A stretch of 64,000 nucleotides of DNA, taken from Bradyrhizobium sp. CCBAU 051011. Its GTDB lineage: Bacteria; Pseudomonadota; Alphaproteobacteria; Rhizobiales; Xanthobacteraceae. Where the stretch lies: assembly GCF_009930815.1 (NCBI RefSeq), contig NZ_CP022222.1, positions 8,846,501 through 8,910,500 on the forward strand, written 5' to 3'. Below, piece after piece: positions 1-8,211 of this stretch; the first letter of the stretch is position 1, and the number at the start of each line of letters is the position of its first letter. A program made the position numbers and the translations under genes. The notes under the pieces were generated by a model. The model saw only the letters and a list, made by a program, of their open reading frames with translations, made no database searches and had not been told where the DNA came from.

Positions 1-1215
1 GGCGACGTTGACCGATCCGAAAATGTTGGTCTTGACGCCCTCGCTCCAGTCGCGCTCCAGAATTGGCACATGCTTCAGCGCGGCGGCATGGAACACGATG
101 TCGGGCTTGAATTCCCGCATCAGGCTCATGATCCGGTCGCGATCGCGGATATCGGCGATCCGGCCTTCGACCACGGCACTGGCCGCGCGCGCCGTCAGCG
201 CCTCCGTCACCGCATAAAGCGCCGGTTCCGAATGTTCGATCACCAACAGCCGCGCGGCGCCGAAGGTCGCGACGCGGTCGCATATCTCCGAACCGATCGA
301 GCCGCCGCCGCCGGTGACGATCACCGCCTTGCCCTTCACCAGCGTTTCAAGCCGCGCGTAATCGATCTTCTCGCTCGGCCGCAGCAGGAGGTCTTCGACG
401 GCGACGTTGGTCAGCCTCGGCACGTCGCCGCTTTCGAGCGACGGCAGCCGGCTGACGAACAGGCCGAGCCGCTTGGCGCGCATCAGCACCGCTTCGGGAT
501 GCGCCTCGGGCTCGAACGCCGACGGCGTCATGACGAGCCGCGCAATCGGCTTTCCGCGGCCGGCATAGTCGCGGATCACGTCCTCGACGTCATCGATGCC
601 GCCGAGCACCGGCACGTTGCGGATCGACTGCCCGCGGTCTGCGGCCGACGGCGACAGCACGCCGACCGGCCAGAGTTGCTTGACGGCGCCGCTCTCGATC
701 GCGCGCAGCAGCACCTCCGCGTCGGCGGCGCGGCCGATCAAAAGGGTCACTGAGGCGCCTTCGGTCCGGGCATGGCGGCGAACGCGTGTGTAGCGGAAAT
801 AGCGGTAGCCGAAACGGAGGGCGCTCAGCGCGAATATCTGGAGAAACCAGTAGAGAACGATGGTGATGCGGCCGAACAGCACCGGCGCCTTGCTGCTCGA
901 TGCCCCGAAGATGAACGCATAGTCCAGCACGATCAGCGCGACCGCCAGAACGCTCGCCACGCGCAGGATGTTCAGCGCGTCGGGAAGCGAAATGAAACGC
1001 CATTTCGTCGTCGTCAGGTTGAAGACGTAACAGATCACCACGCTGAAGATGACGAACAGCGGCAGGATGCGCAGCAACAGCGGCAAGCGGGCGTAGAAGG
1101 CCTCGCCGCCCTCGAAGCGCAGGTAGAAGCTTGCCAGCAGCGCAAGCGCCGTCGCCAGCGCATCATGCGCTGCGATCAGGAAATTGCGGCGGGTTAGTTG
1201 CGAAAGAGGCGTCAT
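1..1215 (-). CDS. CapD/WbpM-type nucleotide-sugar epimerase/dehydratase, C-terminus beyond window
   Basis: Minus-strand gene starting at 1215 and open to the left edge, so at least 404 residues are visible and the C-terminus is missing. The N-terminal ~140 residues hold four hydrophobic segments, as in the membrane-anchored CapD/WbpM/PglF family. After a linker comes a Rossmann fold with TGGGGSIGSE (about residue 290), followed by the family-typical segments HAAALKHVP and KTNIFGS. Known family members act on UDP-GlcNAc at the inner membrane as 4,6-dehydratases or epimerases for O-antigen, capsule or glycan synthesis. The downstream position after an O-antigen ligase supports a surface polysaccharide role. 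The start [12 protein letters not shown] is duplicated at 3492. The exact sugar substrate cannot be read. Confidence 0.88.
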   Translation of the reverse strand, partial: MTPLSQLTRRNFLIAAHDALATALALLASFYLRFEGGEAFYARLPLLLRILPLFVIFSVVICYVFNLTTTKWRFISLPDALNILRVASVLAVALIVLDYAFIFGASSSKAPVLFGRITIVLYWFLQIFALSALRFGYRYFRYTRVRRHARTEGASVTLLIGRAADAEVLLRAIESGAVKQLWPVGVLSPSAADRGQSIRNVPVLGGIDDVEDVIRDYAGRGKPIARLVMTPSAFEPEAHPEAVLMRAKRLGLFVSRLPSLESGDVPRLTNVAVEDLLLRPSEKIDYARLETLVKGKAVIVTGGGGSIGSEICDRVATFGAARLLVIEHSEPALYAVTEALTARAASAVVEGRIADIRDRDRIMSLMREFKPDIVFHAAALKHVPILERDWSEGVKTNIFGSVNVA

Positions 1216-1342
1216 TCCAATGGCCGGCTGCGGGAACGATCGGGATTCGCGAGGTGCGTCCCCTCGCCCGCTGATATCTTATCTCCGGCGCGCATGCCAG
1301 CGATCACAGCCGGACAATTTCGGAAGGTTCCCCCGCCTCGCC
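1151..1342 (-). repeat. Duplicated capD leader, copy A
   Basis: This segment covers the last codons of the ligase gene, the spacer and the first ~22 codons of the CapD-like gene. It is matched at high but imperfect identity by 3426..3619. Shared landmarks, read on the minus strand, are the GATAAGATATCAGC stretch in the spacer and the codons for [15 protein letters not shown]. Confidence 0.8.
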
Positions 1343-2530
1343 ACGGGATCTGGCTTGGAGCACCATACCGCCGGCCACTCCAACGCCGAGCACATACATC
1401 CAACCTTCGTGGAAATCGAAGATGTGTGAATTGAATATCGAGGTGAAGATGTTTTGCACCACGACCAACAGTCCGACCCAGGCCACGAGACCCTCGCCGC
1501 GGAACAGTCGCAGATGCGCAAACCACATCGCATACAGCACGATTATCCCGGCGGCACCCCACTGAACCGCAACGGCTAGCGTCTGGTTATGAGGATTGCC
1601 AATGACCTGGGCCGTGGCGCGATCCGCCCCGCCGCTGGCGGCCCTCTGGAATAGCCCGAGCGTGGCGCCCGTCCCGTTACCGACGACCGGCGAGGCAGCA
1701 AAGAACTGCAGAGACTTCCGCCAATATTCCAGCCTCAGCCCGACCGATGTAACCAGATTGTCTTGCTTGTACAGTTGGTAGTCGCTGACGATAGCCGCCG
1801 CCTTCCGCTGCAGGAGTGGCGACACGGCAAAAGCCAGTCCCGTCAGGACGACTAATCCGCAGAAGATCATCAGGCTAGCTCGCCATTTTAGGTGAAGCAG
1901 TGCGAATACTGCGATCATGACCGGGATCGTGACCATCGCCGTGCGCGAAACGATCACAAAAGACATGTTGACGAGGAAGCCGAACGAGATCACAGCCAGC
2001 ATCAGCGCCAGCCACCGCCTGTTCGTTTGCAAGAGACGGACGATCGGGTAGGCCAGCGCCACCGCGCAAAGCGCGAATTCCTGGCTCTGGTCGATATAAT
2101 TCTTGACGAAGATACCGCGCTCTGCCTGCTCGGCAGGCTTCAGCGATAGGCTTGGCTCGATCAGGACGATCCAGGACACTAGCATCAGCAATGTGCACGA
2201 AACCAGGAACGCAATAAAGACCCACATTCCGCGCGACGAGCGCTCGAAATGATAGAACAAGCCGGGCAACACCAGAAGCTTGAGAGTGGGACCTACGGCG
2301 TAGAGACGCGCGCCCCACGGCGCGTCCGACCAGAGCGTTCCGACGGCGGCAAGACCGGCGAAGCCAAGCGGCAAATAGCAGATCGGTTGCTTCAGCAATT
2401 GCGCGAACGCCCGCCAGTCCGTCACCCACGCCAGGGCGCCGAGCCAACAGGACACGAAAATTCCCGGCAGGCTGGTCGACCACGGCAGCGTCAGTACCGC
2501 CAGAATCGCGAAAACATCCGCGACCATCAT
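1304..2530 (-). CDS. O-antigen ligase / polymerase family membrane protein (WaaL/Wzy-like)
   Basis: A 408-residue polytopic protein with about ten to twelve hydrophobic segments and a long periplasmic loop towards the C-terminus containing RLEYWRKSL and GNPHNQTLAVAVQWG. This is the layout of the Wzy_C/O-antigen ligase family, where a conserved His in NPHN lies in the large periplasmic loop. The family transfers or polymerises lipid-linked O-polysaccharide at the outer face of the inner membrane. I use the ATG at 2530 (MMVADVFAIL); an in-frame GTG at 2584 is possible and neither has a strong ribosome binding site. The open frame continues upstream through hldE but that part is a shadow. The gene begins ~60 bp after hldE and ends ~90 bp before the CapD-like gene, so the three are probably co-transcribed. 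Confidence 0.85.
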   Translation of the reverse strand: MMVADVFAILAVLTLPWSTSLPGIFVSCWLGALAWVTDWRAFAQLLKQPICYLPLGFAGLAAVGTLWSDAPWGARLYAVGPTLKLLVLPGLFYHFERSSRGMWVFIAFLVSCTLLMLVSWIVLIEPSLSLKPAEQAERGIFVKNYIDQSQEFALCAVALAYPIVRLLQTNRRWLALMLAVISFGFLVNMSFVIVSRTAMVTIPVMIAVFALLHLKWRASLMIFCGLVVLTGLAFAVSPLLQRKAAAIVSDYQLYKQDNLVTSVGLRLEYWRKSLQFFAASPVVGNGTGATLGLFQRAASGGADRATAQVIGNPHNQTLAVAVQWGAAGIIVLYAMWFAHLRLFRGEGLVAWVGLLVVVQNIFTSIFNSHIFDFHEGWMYVLGVGVAGGMVLQARSRGEAGEPSEIVRL

Positions 2531-2589
2531 CCGCGTTGCTTGGTCGCGCCAATCCCCCCGTATCCGTGGCTTCGGTACAGGCACCGCAC

Positions 2590-3492
2590 TTACGCCCACG
2601 CCCCGCCTCCCCTCGCACGGCCGACCCGCGACGTTGTGCTGTGGCCCGGCAGAATGTCGACGAGGACGACCTCGCCACCGGCGGCCTCGACGATCTCGTG
2701 GCCGACGACCTGCTCGCGCGTGTAGTCGCCGCCCTTGACCAGCACGCTCGGCCTCACCTTCGCAATCAATTCGATCGGCGTGTCTTCCTCGAAGATCGCG
2801 ACGAGATCGACCGCCTCCAGCGCTGCCAGCACTTCGGCCCGTGCCCGCTCGTCCTGCACGGGCCGTCCCTCGCCCTTCAGCCGCCTCACCGAGGCATCGC
2901 TGTTGAGGCCGACGATCAGCCGGTCGCAGGCGCCGCGCGTGGCCGTCAGCACCTTGACGCGGCCGGGATGCAGAATGTCGAAGCAGCCATTGGTGAAGCC
3001 GATGCGCAGCCCCTGCCTTCGCCAGTCCGAGAGAGGCGCATCGAGATCGCCGCCGGCAGGCACGATCTTTTCCTCCGCCGCCAGCGAAGCATGCGGGAGA
3101 ATTTTCCGTCGCAGTTCCGCCGGCGTCACGGTAGCGGTGCCCTTCTTGCCGACCGCAACAGCAGCCGCCGCATTCGCCATCCGCAGCGCCGTCTCCCAGT
3201 CCGCCCTGGCGGCAAGCGTCAGCGCCAGCGCCGCGGCGACCGTATCGCCCGGGCCGGAGACGTCGCGCACCTTGACCGGCAGCGCCGGCACGTGGATCGC
3301 CTCGCCGGCGCGCACCACCAGCGTCATGCCGTGCTCGCTTTGCGTCACCAGCATCGCCTCGCAATCCGCGAGATACATTCGCGTCCTGCGCAGCCTCGGC
3401 GATGTTCTGGTCGGTATCGGCATTGCGGTCGCCAACGCATCTTGCGTTGCGATCAGGAAATTGCGACGGGTCAGTTGCGAAAGAGGCGTCAT
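2590..3492 (-). pseudogene. hldE: Chimeric, truncated hldE (heptose kinase C-part + ADP-heptose synthase) fused to a capD leader
   Basis: From about residue 45 this is recognisable as HldE: the C-terminal end of the PfkB-type kinase ([12 protein letters not shown], then DVSGPGDTV at the usual GAGDT anion-hole position) followed by the nucleotidyltransferase domain ([43 protein letters not shown]). A full HldE has about 480 residues; roughly the first 200, including most of the kinase fold, are absent. In their place are ~22 codons copied from the start of the CapD-like gene ([16 protein letters not shown]) and a short out-of-frame-looking linker. The HxGH nucleotide-binding motif reads HPGR (codon CGC, one base from CAC). 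Truncation plus motif loss argue that it makes no functional enzyme, although a 300-residue chimera could still be translated. Confidence 0.75.
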
Positions 3493-3619
3493 TCCAATGG
3501 TCGGCTGCGCAAAAGCGGGCGGATTCGTAGGGCGTCCCGAGTCCGCTGATATCTTATCTCTGGCGTGCATGCCAGCGATCATGACGGGATAATCGGGAAG
3601 GGTTCCACAGCCTCGCCGG
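3426..3619 (-). repeat. Duplicated capD leader, copy B
   Basis: Second copy of the ligase-end/spacer/capD-start segment (see 1151..1342). The TGA ending the upstream ligase frame is conserved at the same place (3579), preceded by GEAVEPF where copy A has GEAGEPS. It thus marks the end of a second, otherwise missing ligase-like gene and the start of a second capD, now joined to hldE. Between 3620 and 3820 I see no further recognisable gene. Confidence 0.75.
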
Positions 3620-3899
3620 GTGCGAGGAGCGAATCGACGACTATCCGCTGAAGAGCGATGGCGGAACGACTGTCCGCCCGGCGACGCCTTCGCTGGCCGC
3701 AACATTCACGTGACGCTGCGAGAACTTGAACTCGCCCAGCGCGGATGGGGAAGGCAGCTCGCTTTGCGCCAGAAGCAGTCGCCCCGGCCCACCACATTTC
3801 GGCTACAATAAAGGAGGCATACTGTCTCCCTACTCTACCGGTTGAACACTAGCCTTTCGTTCGATCCCTCGGCTGCTTCGCGAAAAGAGGAGCATAACC

Positions 3900-4157
3900 A
3901 TGGCGATAACGACGCTGAAGGTTTTGGCGGGCCTCCTACAACTGCACGGGCCAGGCGCAACAATACAGAGCGATCATCAAGGCATCGACGCGTTGCTGAG
4001 TGACCTGCGCGGCCAGGGTACCGACCCTGTGGCTACCGAAATTGCCTTCAGACGAGGGGCATTTGCCAAAGGGGCGCGTGCAGGCGCCTTTCGCAGGGCC
4101 GGATATGCTCCGGGTGTGGGCGCGTTCCGCAGAGGCGGATTTGTCCGAGGATACTAG
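3900..4157 (+). CDS. Putative radical-SAM RiPP precursor with three FRR core repeats
   Basis: An 85-residue peptide with a clear Shine-Dalgarno GAGGAG (3887-3892) seven bases before the ATG. Residues 1-48 look like a leader with no secretion signal; residues 49-85 are made of three similar units starting AFRR at F50, F64 and F77, each followed by G/A and an aromatic residue (AFRRGAF, AFRRAGY, AFRRGGF), ending FVRGY. Repeated aromatic-X-Arg triplets in a Gly/Ala-rich tail placed directly before a radical SAM/SPASM gene are what one expects of a cyclophane (triceptide) type precursor; GrrA/OscA and related families are the nearest concept known to me. The three-residue cyclophane chemistry is inference. 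The peptide shows no similarity I can recall at full length. Confidence 0.75.
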   Translation: MAITTLKVLAGLLQLHGPGATIQSDHQGIDALLSDLRGQGTDPVATEIAFRRGAFAKGARAGAFRRAGYAPGVGAFRRGGFVRGY

Positions 4158-4206
4158 ACCAGTCGAAGACTGGTAATCATTTCATCCAGCCCATTTCGGT
4201 GCCGGC

Positions 4207-5409
4207 ATGTCGGCTGACGATTCAGATTCTTCGGATTCTGCTGCCTTTCAAGACCAGCCGATCACCCAGTTGCTGGTCAAGGTGGCGACGAGATGCAACA
4301 TTGATTGCTCCTATTGCTATTGGTTCCGCGACGCGGCTGTCTACGACAAGCCGAAGCTGATGAGCAGCCACGTGCTGCATCAATTATTGCAGCGCATCGA
4401 ACAGCATGTCGCGAGCAACTCCCTGGTCGATTTTCCGATCGTTCTGCACGGCGGCGAGCCCTTGTTGTGGCGCGTTGAGAATTTCCACCGTTTTGCCGAG
4501 GCCTGTGAAGACATTTCATCACGAACAGGCTGCGAAATACCCATCGCGGTCACAACCAACGGCATACTGATCGACGAGGAATGGCTGGACTGCTTCGAGA
4601 CGCGCAACATCTCGGTTGCGATCAGCCTTGATGGACCAGAACATATTCACGACATTCACCGCCGCACGTTTCGAGGCACAGGCACCCACGCCGCAGTGGA
4701 ACGTGCCGCCCGCATGCTGGTATCGCGCGACATTGGCGTAATGGCGTTGGCCGTCTGCAATCCCGCCTACCCGCCGGCACAGTATGTCGAGTTCTTCGCA
4801 GCATGCGGGATATCAAGCTATGACATCATGATCCCCGATGCGACGGTGGATGAGAAGCCGGCATCCATCGCCTCGTTCTATAATGGTCTGCTCGACGTGT
4901 GGCTGGCGGCCAATCGCAGTGCGCCGACAACCAATATCCGGATCATTTCGGACATGATCACCGCCCTGCTCGGCAACAATTCGCCCACCGAGGGCGTGGG
5001 CCACAAGCCCGTCGAACTTTGCACCGTCATGACCGATGGCACCGTGGAGGCTCACGATGTGTTGCGGATTGCGGGCGACGGATTCACGCAGACCAGGTTC
5101 AACATCTTCGATCATGCCATCGACGACGTCAGAAACGAGAGTCGCTGGAAAGCCGCGCGCGATGCTTCAATCCATCTTTGCGAAAAGTGCCTACAGTGCA
5201 AGTTCATGAACGCCTGCGGCGGAGGCTATCTTCCGCATCGTTTTTCCCGGCAGAATGGTTACGACAATCCGTCGGTCTATTGCGACGACCTCTATTCGAT
5301 GTTTGAGAACATGCAATCCGTATTGGAAAGCCATCTTTACGTCAGCAAGCCTGGTGGGGAACGCATCAATCTGCGAGAGTCGTTGCCAGGCACTCGATTG
5401 GAGGTTTGA
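4207..5409 (+). CDS. Radical SAM/SPASM peptide maturase (GrrM/FxsB/XyeB-like)
   Basis: A 400-residue enzyme. The radical SAM cluster motif is C30-x3-C34-x2-C37 (CNIDCSYCYW), followed by HGGEPLL and AVTTNG, both typical of the anSME/SPASM branch. The C-terminal SPASM region has C272, then C325, C328, C331 and C337 with CGGGYLPHRFS, and VYC at C359 in the context YDNPSVYC. That last signature is characteristic of the peptide-modifying group that includes FxsB, GrrM and XyeB, which form carbon-carbon or ether cross-links on ribosomal peptides. The gene starts 49 bp after the FRR peptide gene on the same strand, the classical precursor-maturase arrangement. No peptidase or exporter gene is adjacent. 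The pair appears less GC-rich than its neighbours, compatible with transfer. Confidence 0.88.
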   Translation: MSADDSDSSDSAAFQDQPITQLLVKVATRCNIDCSYCYWFRDAAVYDKPKLMSSHVLHQLLQRIEQHVASNSLVDFPIVLHGGEPLLWRVENFHRFAEACEDISSRTGCEIPIAVTTNGILIDEEWLDCFETRNISVAISLDGPEHIHDIHRRTFRGTGTHAAVERAARMLVSRDIGVMALAVCNPAYPPAQYVEFFAACGISSYDIMIPDATVDEKPASIASFYNGLLDVWLAANRSAPTTNIRIISDMITALLGNNSPTEGVGHKPVELCTVMTDGTVEAHDVLRIAGDGFTQTRFNIFDHAIDDVRNESRWKAARDASIHLCEKCLQCKFMNACGGGYLPHRFSRQNGYDNPSVYCDDLYSMFENMQSVLESHLYVSKPGGERINLRESLPGTRLEV

Positions 5410-5580
5410 CGGGCGCGCCTCTTGCGCGTCAGGGCACGACGGGCAAATCATTTCTGATTTCCAGAAATCGTGTCAAGCATGGAAATCAAAAATATTCCGC
5501 TTTCGTTCCTACCCAAATCAGTCGCATAACTGCGCCCGTCTCACGGCAGATGAGGGGCGCTTCGCGATCGTCACGAACGT
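5410..5580. other. Intergenic tail of the RiPP locus
   Basis: No gene is visible between the maturase stop and the repeat block. A weak inverted repeat (TTTCTG / CAGAAA, 5451-5467) lies about 45 bp after the stop and could aid transcription termination, but it lacks a GC-rich stem. Confidence 0.3.
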
Positions 5581-5934
5581 GCGGTGAGATGCGATGGACG
5601 CTGATGTCACGACGACGTACGTGACGTGAGGCGTACGGCGAAGTCGTGTGGTTCGGACGCCGCGGTGCTGGCGTTAAGTTTCACGAGTTGTCTCGTGAAG
5701 CGACGGAGGCAAAAGAGCCGTTCTCCGGGAAGAGCACGAAGTAAGCCGTAAAGCCATTGCGCAGGGAAGGCCGGGATGCCCCGCTGTACCTGTATGCTCG
5801 TGTGCGTTTCTTGCTATGCGCAACGGCACACGAGACCTCGGGTGCAGCAAGCACCCGGTCTTCCCTGCGCCCTCTGATCTTCAGGTGGGCAAAGAAGATG
5901 CAAACCTCGGGCAGAACGTGCCGCGAGAATGCGA
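5581..5934. repeat. Dispersed intergenic repeat of Bradyrhizobium type, long element
   Basis: This stretch has no credible gene. Its text (for example GGCAAAAGAGCCGTTCTCC and GCGCAGGGAAGGCCGGGAT) matches my memory of a several-hundred-base element scattered between genes in Bradyrhizobium genomes, often mis-called as small hypothetical proteins. The opposite-strand frame here gives one of those familiar spurious products. The repeat status rests on recall, since only one copy lies in the window. Confidence 0.5.
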
Positions 5935-6058
5935 CCTCATACTCCGTTGTCATCGCACGGCTTGACCGGGCGACCCAGTATTCCAGAGACGTCAGTGATT
6001 GAACCGACAAGCCGCGGCGTACTGGATCCCCGCATGCGCGGGGATGACGATCCGTCTC
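5935..6058. repeat. Dispersed intergenic repeat, short palindromic element
   Basis: A second intergenic repeat type: CGGCTTGACCGGGCGACCC, TATTCCAGAGACGTCAGTGA and a GC-rich hairpin (TCCCCGC, loop ATGC, GCGGGGA at 6027-6044). Such elements are common between Bradyrhizobium genes. It sits 18 bp beyond the tctA stop, so the hairpin could double as its terminator. Confidence 0.5.
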
Positions 6059-6075
6059 GCGTCAAACGCCTGTGC

Positions 6076-7587
6076 CTACGCCTTCGCCGGCCGCAACATG
6101 CGCGAGATGCCGCTGAACGCCTTGTCGATGATCGGCCAGAACAGCAAGATGATCGCCAGCGTCGTGATCGAACCGACCAGGCCATTCGACCAGAACACCT
6201 TCATGTCGCCGCCGGAGCCGATCATCGACAGGCGGAACGCGTCCTCGGCGCGGTTGCCGAGCACCAGCGCCAGCGTGAACGGCGCCAAGGGAATGCCGAT
6301 CTTCTTGAAGACGTAACCGACGACGCCAAAGCCCAGCATCAGCCAGATGTCGAACATCGCATTCTGGATCGCAAAGGCGCCGATCGCGCAGGACACCACG
6401 ATCATCGGCGCCACCGCGGCGAACGGCACCCGCAGGATGGAGGCAAAGATCGGCACCGTCGTCAGCACCAGCACGAGGCCGACGACATTGCCAAGATACA
6501 TCGACGCGATCAGGCCCCAGACGAAATCCTTGTGCTCGACGAACAGCAATGGACCGGGGTTGAGGCCCCACACCATCAAGCCGCCGAGCAGGATCGCCGC
6601 GGTGCCGGAGCCGGGAATACCGAGCGCCAGCATCGGCAGCAGCGCCGCGGTGCCGGAGGCGTGCGCGGCCGTCTCCGGCGCGAACACGCCCTCGATGCGA
6701 CCCTTGCCAAAGCTGTCCGGGTCCTTGGAGAAACGCTTGGCAAGGTTGTAGCCCATGAACGATGCGGCGATCGCGCCGCCCGGCGTGATGCCGAGCCAGC
6801 AGCCGATGAACGAGGAACGAAGCAGCGTCACCCAGTATTTCGGCAGGTCCTTCCACACCGACAGCACGACGCGCAGGGAGATGCCGGCGGCATGGCCGCG
6901 CAGCGCGAGGCGCTCCTCCATCGTGAGCAGGATTTCGCTGATGCCGAACAGGCCGATGACTGCAACGAGGAAGTTGACGCCGCGGAGCAGCTCGGCCGAA
7001 CCGAACGTCATGCGCAACTGGCCGGACACGGTATCCATGCCGATACCGGCGAGCAGCAGGCCGAGCGACATCGAAATGACAGTCTTGTGCTTGGCCTCGC
7101 GGCCGAGCCCGACAAAGGAGCAGAAGGTGAGCAGGTAAACCGAGAAAAATTCCGGCGGCCCGAACCTCAGCGCGAACGAGGAGATCATCGGCGCAAGGAA
7201 GGTGATCAGCATCACCGCGACCAGCGAGCCGATGAAGGACGAGGTGAAGGCCGCCGTAAGCGCTTCAGCCGCCCTGCCCTGTTGCGCCATCGGATAACCG
7301 TCGAAGGTGGTCGCGACCGACCACGCCTCGCCCGGGATATTGAACAGGATCGAGGTGATGGCGCCGCCGAACAGCGCGCCCCAATAGATGCAGGACAGCA
7401 TCACGATCGCCGACGTCGGATCCATCGAGAACGTCAGCGGCAGCAAGATGGCGACGCCGTTGGGGCCGCCGAGGCCGGGCAGCACGCCGACGAAAATGCC
7501 GAGCACGAGGCCGGTCATCATCAACAGCAGCGTCTTCCAGGTCAGCAGCACGGCAAAACCGTGCATCAAGAGGCCGATGGCTTCCAT
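6076..7587 (-). CDS. tctA: Tripartite tricarboxylate transporter, large membrane subunit TctA
   Basis: A 503-residue protein of the usual TctA length with about eleven membrane segments. Family landmarks include GLGGPNGVAILLPLTFSMDP near residue 40, INPGP-like NPGPLLF, GIPGSGTAAILLGG near residue 320 and LPGL. TctA with TctB forms the inner-membrane permease that takes carboxylates delivered by a periplasmic Bug protein, driven by an ion gradient. The tctB gene lies 21 bp upstream on the same strand. The Bug protein encoded at 10981..11976 is a plausible partner, although three genes intervene. The substrate cannot be deduced from sequence. Confidence 0.95.
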   Translation of the reverse strand: MEAIGLLMHGFAVLLTWKTLLLMMTGLVLGIFVGVLPGLGGPNGVAILLPLTFSMDPTSAIVMLSCIYWGALFGGAITSILFNIPGEAWSVATTFDGYPMAQQGRAAEALTAAFTSSFIGSLVAVMLITFLAPMISSFALRFGPPEFFSVYLLTFCSFVGLGREAKHKTVISMSLGLLLAGIGMDTVSGQLRMTFGSAELLRGVNFLVAVIGLFGISEILLTMEERLALRGHAAGISLRVVLSVWKDLPKYWVTLLRSSFIGCWLGITPGGAIAASFMGYNLAKRFSKDPDSFGKGRIEGVFAPETAAHASGTAALLPMLALGIPGSGTAAILLGGLMVWGLNPGPLLFVEHKDFVWGLIASMYLGNVVGLVLVLTTVPIFASILRVPFAAVAPMIVVSCAIGAFAIQNAMFDIWLMLGFGVVGYVFKKIGIPLAPFTLALVLGNRAEDAFRLSMIGSGGDMKVFWSNGLVGSITTLAIILLFWPIIDKAFSGISRMLRPAKA

Positions 7588-7608
7588 GGCGTTAGTCCCA
7601 TCGCCTCG

Positions 7609-8151
7609 TTAGCGGCCGAGCGCCGCTTCGAGCGGGCCCTTGGGCATGATGACATCGAAGGCGACATCGAAGGTCACGAACATCGCGGCGGTGAAAACAA
7701 AGGCGGTGAGCAGCGACTTCCACCACGCGATCTTGCCGACGAAATACATGAAGCCGGAGATCAACAGGAAGCTCGCAACATAGAGCCCGAGAAATTGCGT
7801 GGCGAGGCAGAACAGAATCGTCGGCACGAACACCGCCATCACGCGGCGAAGCTGCGCCCGCGTCACGAAGCTTTCAGTGGCCTCCGTGCGCGACAGGAAC
7901 GCGGCGACCAACCCGTAGAGACTGGCGCCACCGAGGATGATCGAAAGGTAGAACGGGAAATAGCCGGGCTGCGGACCGGTGGATTCCCAACCAGCTCCAG
8001 CGCGCCAGTTGTCAAGACCGAGCGTGATTGCGAGTGCGAGCAGCAGCAGCGAGACGACCACGTCAACGACGCGAACGCTCACCACTTGAGGCGAGTTGGC
8101 CTCCGGCGCGGTCGGATCCTCGACGACGATTTCGATGTCGGTATTGGACAT
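7609..8151 (-). CDS. tctB: Tripartite tricarboxylate transporter, small membrane subunit TctB
   Basis: A 180-residue protein with four predicted membrane helices (around residues 25-45, 65-85, 100-135 and 145-165) and a cytoplasmic acidic N-terminus, matching the TctB family in size and layout. TctB is the obligate small partner of TctA in tripartite tricarboxylate transporters. The gene is directly upstream of tctA in the same operon and 60 bp downstream of mtnA. The PGYFPFYLSI segment is typical of the family. Confidence 0.9.
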   Translation of the reverse strand: MSNTDIEIVVEDPTAPEANSPQVVSVRVVDVVVSLLLLALAITLGLDNWRAGAGWESTGPQPGYFPFYLSIILGGASLYGLVAAFLSRTEATESFVTRAQLRRVMAVFVPTILFCLATQFLGLYVASFLLISGFMYFVGKIAWWKSLLTAFVFTAAMFVTFDVAFDVIMPKGPLEAALGR

Positions 8152-8211
8152 GGAGACGGTGACCCCCGATGCGGCAGACGCAAACGGGGATACGTGCCGA
8201 CGCCGCTGGCG

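Noticed and set aside
2536..3549. Long plus-strand frames opposite hldE and the ligase
   Set aside because: Shadow frames; the minus strand has recognisable HldE and ligase motifs.
3579..3797. A 72-codon minus-strand frame ending at the conserved TGA of copy B
   Set aside because: Only the last ~15 residues resemble the ligase C-terminus; the rest has no protein-like pattern, so it is treated as scar DNA.
5681..6010. A 109-codon minus-strand frame
   Set aside because: It reads through the intergenic repeat and matches the spurious hypothetical proteins known from such repeats.
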